Shown here: piece by piece, positions 63,138-64,000 of the stretch
Position numbering within the stretch: the stretch's first letter is position 1
How the letters are laid out: every line of letters starts with the position of its first letter
DNA from: Streptomyces graminofaciens
Lineage (GTDB): Bacteria > Actinomycetota > Actinomycetes > Streptomycetales > Streptomycetaceae
Direction of reading: 5' to 3'
Assembly: GCF_030294945.1 (NCBI RefSeq)
Contig: NZ_AP018448.1
Location: 8,590,501 to 8,654,500, forward strand
Length of the DNA stretch: 64,000 nucleotides
The notes under the pieces: generated by a model
Database searches by the model: none
What the model was told of the DNA's origin: nothing
The model's input: the letters and a program-made list of their open reading frames with translations, nothing else
Translations under genes and position numbers: made by a program

Positions 63138-64000
63138 TCGTCGACGCGGGCGTGAGTCCGAGTCCCACCGCGGCCTCCTGGAGCGCTCCGACCAGCGTGG
63201 ACGTCAGCGGCTCGGGGCCGGAGCGGGCGGCGCGCCACACCGCGGCGATCCGGCGGTGACCCGCGACCGGGACGGCCGGGAGCGCGACCGTCTCGGGCGG
63301 GGCGTCGGCGAGGGCGAGAGTCGGTACGACGGCCGCGCCGAGCCCGGCCCGCACCAGGGCCAGTACGGTCGGGAACTCCCGGCACTCGTGGACGCGGCGC
63401 GTGGTGAAGCCGTACTGCGCGGAGATCCGTTCCAGGGCGCGACCGCAGGCGGTGCCGGGCGGGCTCGCGACCCACGGGCGTTCGGCGAGATCCCGGACCG
63501 TGCGCGGCACGGGGGTCCAGTCGGCGGGCGTGACGACCCGGTACTCGTCGTCGGCCACGGCGGCGGAGTCCAGGTCCTTGCCCTGCCGGTCGGGGTCGGG
63601 CCCGTCGTCGCGGTCGTACTCGGCGACCAGCAGATCGAGCCCTCCGGTGCGCAGCTCGCGCAGCGCCTCGGCGCCCTCCAGTTCGACCACCCTCGGCTCC
63701 AGACCGGGGTGGGTGCGGGCAAGGGCGGCGAGCGCCGGGACCAGCAGATGGCAGACGGCGGAGGAGAACGCGGCGATCGTCACCGGGCCGGTCGAACGGC
63801 CGGACAGCAGCTCCAGTTCACGGCGGGCCTCGGCGAGTTCCTGCTCGATGCGCTCGGCGCGGGCGGCCAGCAGCCGTCCGGCGGGGGTGAGCCCGGCCCG
63901 GCGGCGGGAGCGGTCGATCAGCGGCCGGCCGACCTCCCGCTCCAGCTGGGCCAGATGCTGCGAGACCGCCGAGGGCGTCAGATGCAGCACCTTGGCCGCG
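63133..64000 (-). CDS. LysR family transcriptional regulator (partial)
   Basis: The C-terminal 289 residues; the first part of the helix-turn-helix lies beyond the right edge. AAKVLHLTPSAVSQHLAQLE at the edge is the recognition helix. LTPAGRLLAARAERI follows, then a ligand-binding domain with VTIAAFSSAVCHLLVPAL and ALVRAGLGAAVVPTLAL. It may control the downstream dipeptidase or a divergent gene outside the window. The effector is unknown. Confidence 0.9.
   Translation of the reverse strand, partial: AAKVLHLTPSAVSQHLAQLEREVGRPLIDRSRRRAGLTPAGRLLAARAERIEQELAEARRELELLSGRSTGPVTIAAFSSAVCHLLVPALAALARTHPGLEPRVVELEGAEALRELRTGGLDLLVAEYDRDDGPDPDRQGKDLDSAAVADDEYRVVTPADWTPVPRTVRDLAERPWVASPPGTACGRALERISAQYGFTTRRVHECREFPTVLALVRAGLGAAVVPTLALADAPPETVALPAVPVAGHRRIAAVWRAARSGPEPLTSTLVGALQEAAVGLGLTPASTT

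Overview
The window is very GC-rich, with codon third positions almost all G or C, GTG and TTG starts, short overlapping gene junctions and several probably leaderless genes. The gene order holA-rpsT-lepA ... hemW-hrcA-dnaJ ... phoH-ybeY-CBS protein ... era ... leuA is that of the core chromosome of Streptomyces. This is an inference from family recognition and gene order; no database search was run.

Layout. 1-5.2 kb: end of holA, rpsT, lepA and a long-chain acyl-CoA synthetase. 5.3-12.5 kb: a signalling island with a giant poly-HAMP hybrid histidine kinase and its response regulator on the minus strand, facing a SpoIIE-type PP2C phosphatase on the plus strand. 12.5-18.4 kb: a small secreted-protein gene broken by one stop codon, hemW, a DUF3097 protein, an MBL-fold hydrolase, and the CIRCE-controlled hrcA-dnaJ operon. 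18.6-26.9 kb: nitronate monooxygenase, rsmE, a lipoprotein, a tricorn-type protease, a HIT protein, RNase Z and an adenine-deaminase-type enzyme. 26.9-30.6 kb: an MFS transporter, a P450 fragment, a 178-bp MITE-like element, a PfkB kinase and a decayed glucarate dehydratase gene.

30.8-45.5 kb: the conserved phoH-ybeY-CBS-YjbR run and era flank an accessory block. This block holds three features of interest. First, a minus-strand operon of 5-aminolevulinate synthase plus two AMP-forming ligases, the gene set expected for a C5N (2-amino-3-hydroxycyclopentenone) unit, preceded by two tandem palindromic sites. Second, three secreted or surface proteins, including a WxL-like protein and its DUF916-type membrane partner. 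Third, a lone TnpB element beside the truncated 3' end of an amtB-glnK pair.

45.5-52.6 kb: a GH1 beta-glucosidase-MFS operon, a protealysin-like M4 peptidase with its emfourin-type inhibitor, leuA with a complete leucine attenuator, and a TerB-like protein. 52.8-64 kb: an MMPL transporter, a NarL-type two-component pair, a DapA-family aldolase, a small tyrosine phosphatase, several unknown proteins, a VanX-type dipeptidase and the truncated start of a LysR regulator.

Housekeeping functions (translation, heat shock, RNA processing, leucine synthesis) alternate with accessory genes. The accessory stretches carry most of the pseudogenes, dispersed repeats and mobile DNA. Several perfect palindromes link unrelated genes and look like repressor operators. 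No tRNA, rRNA or CRISPR array was recognised.
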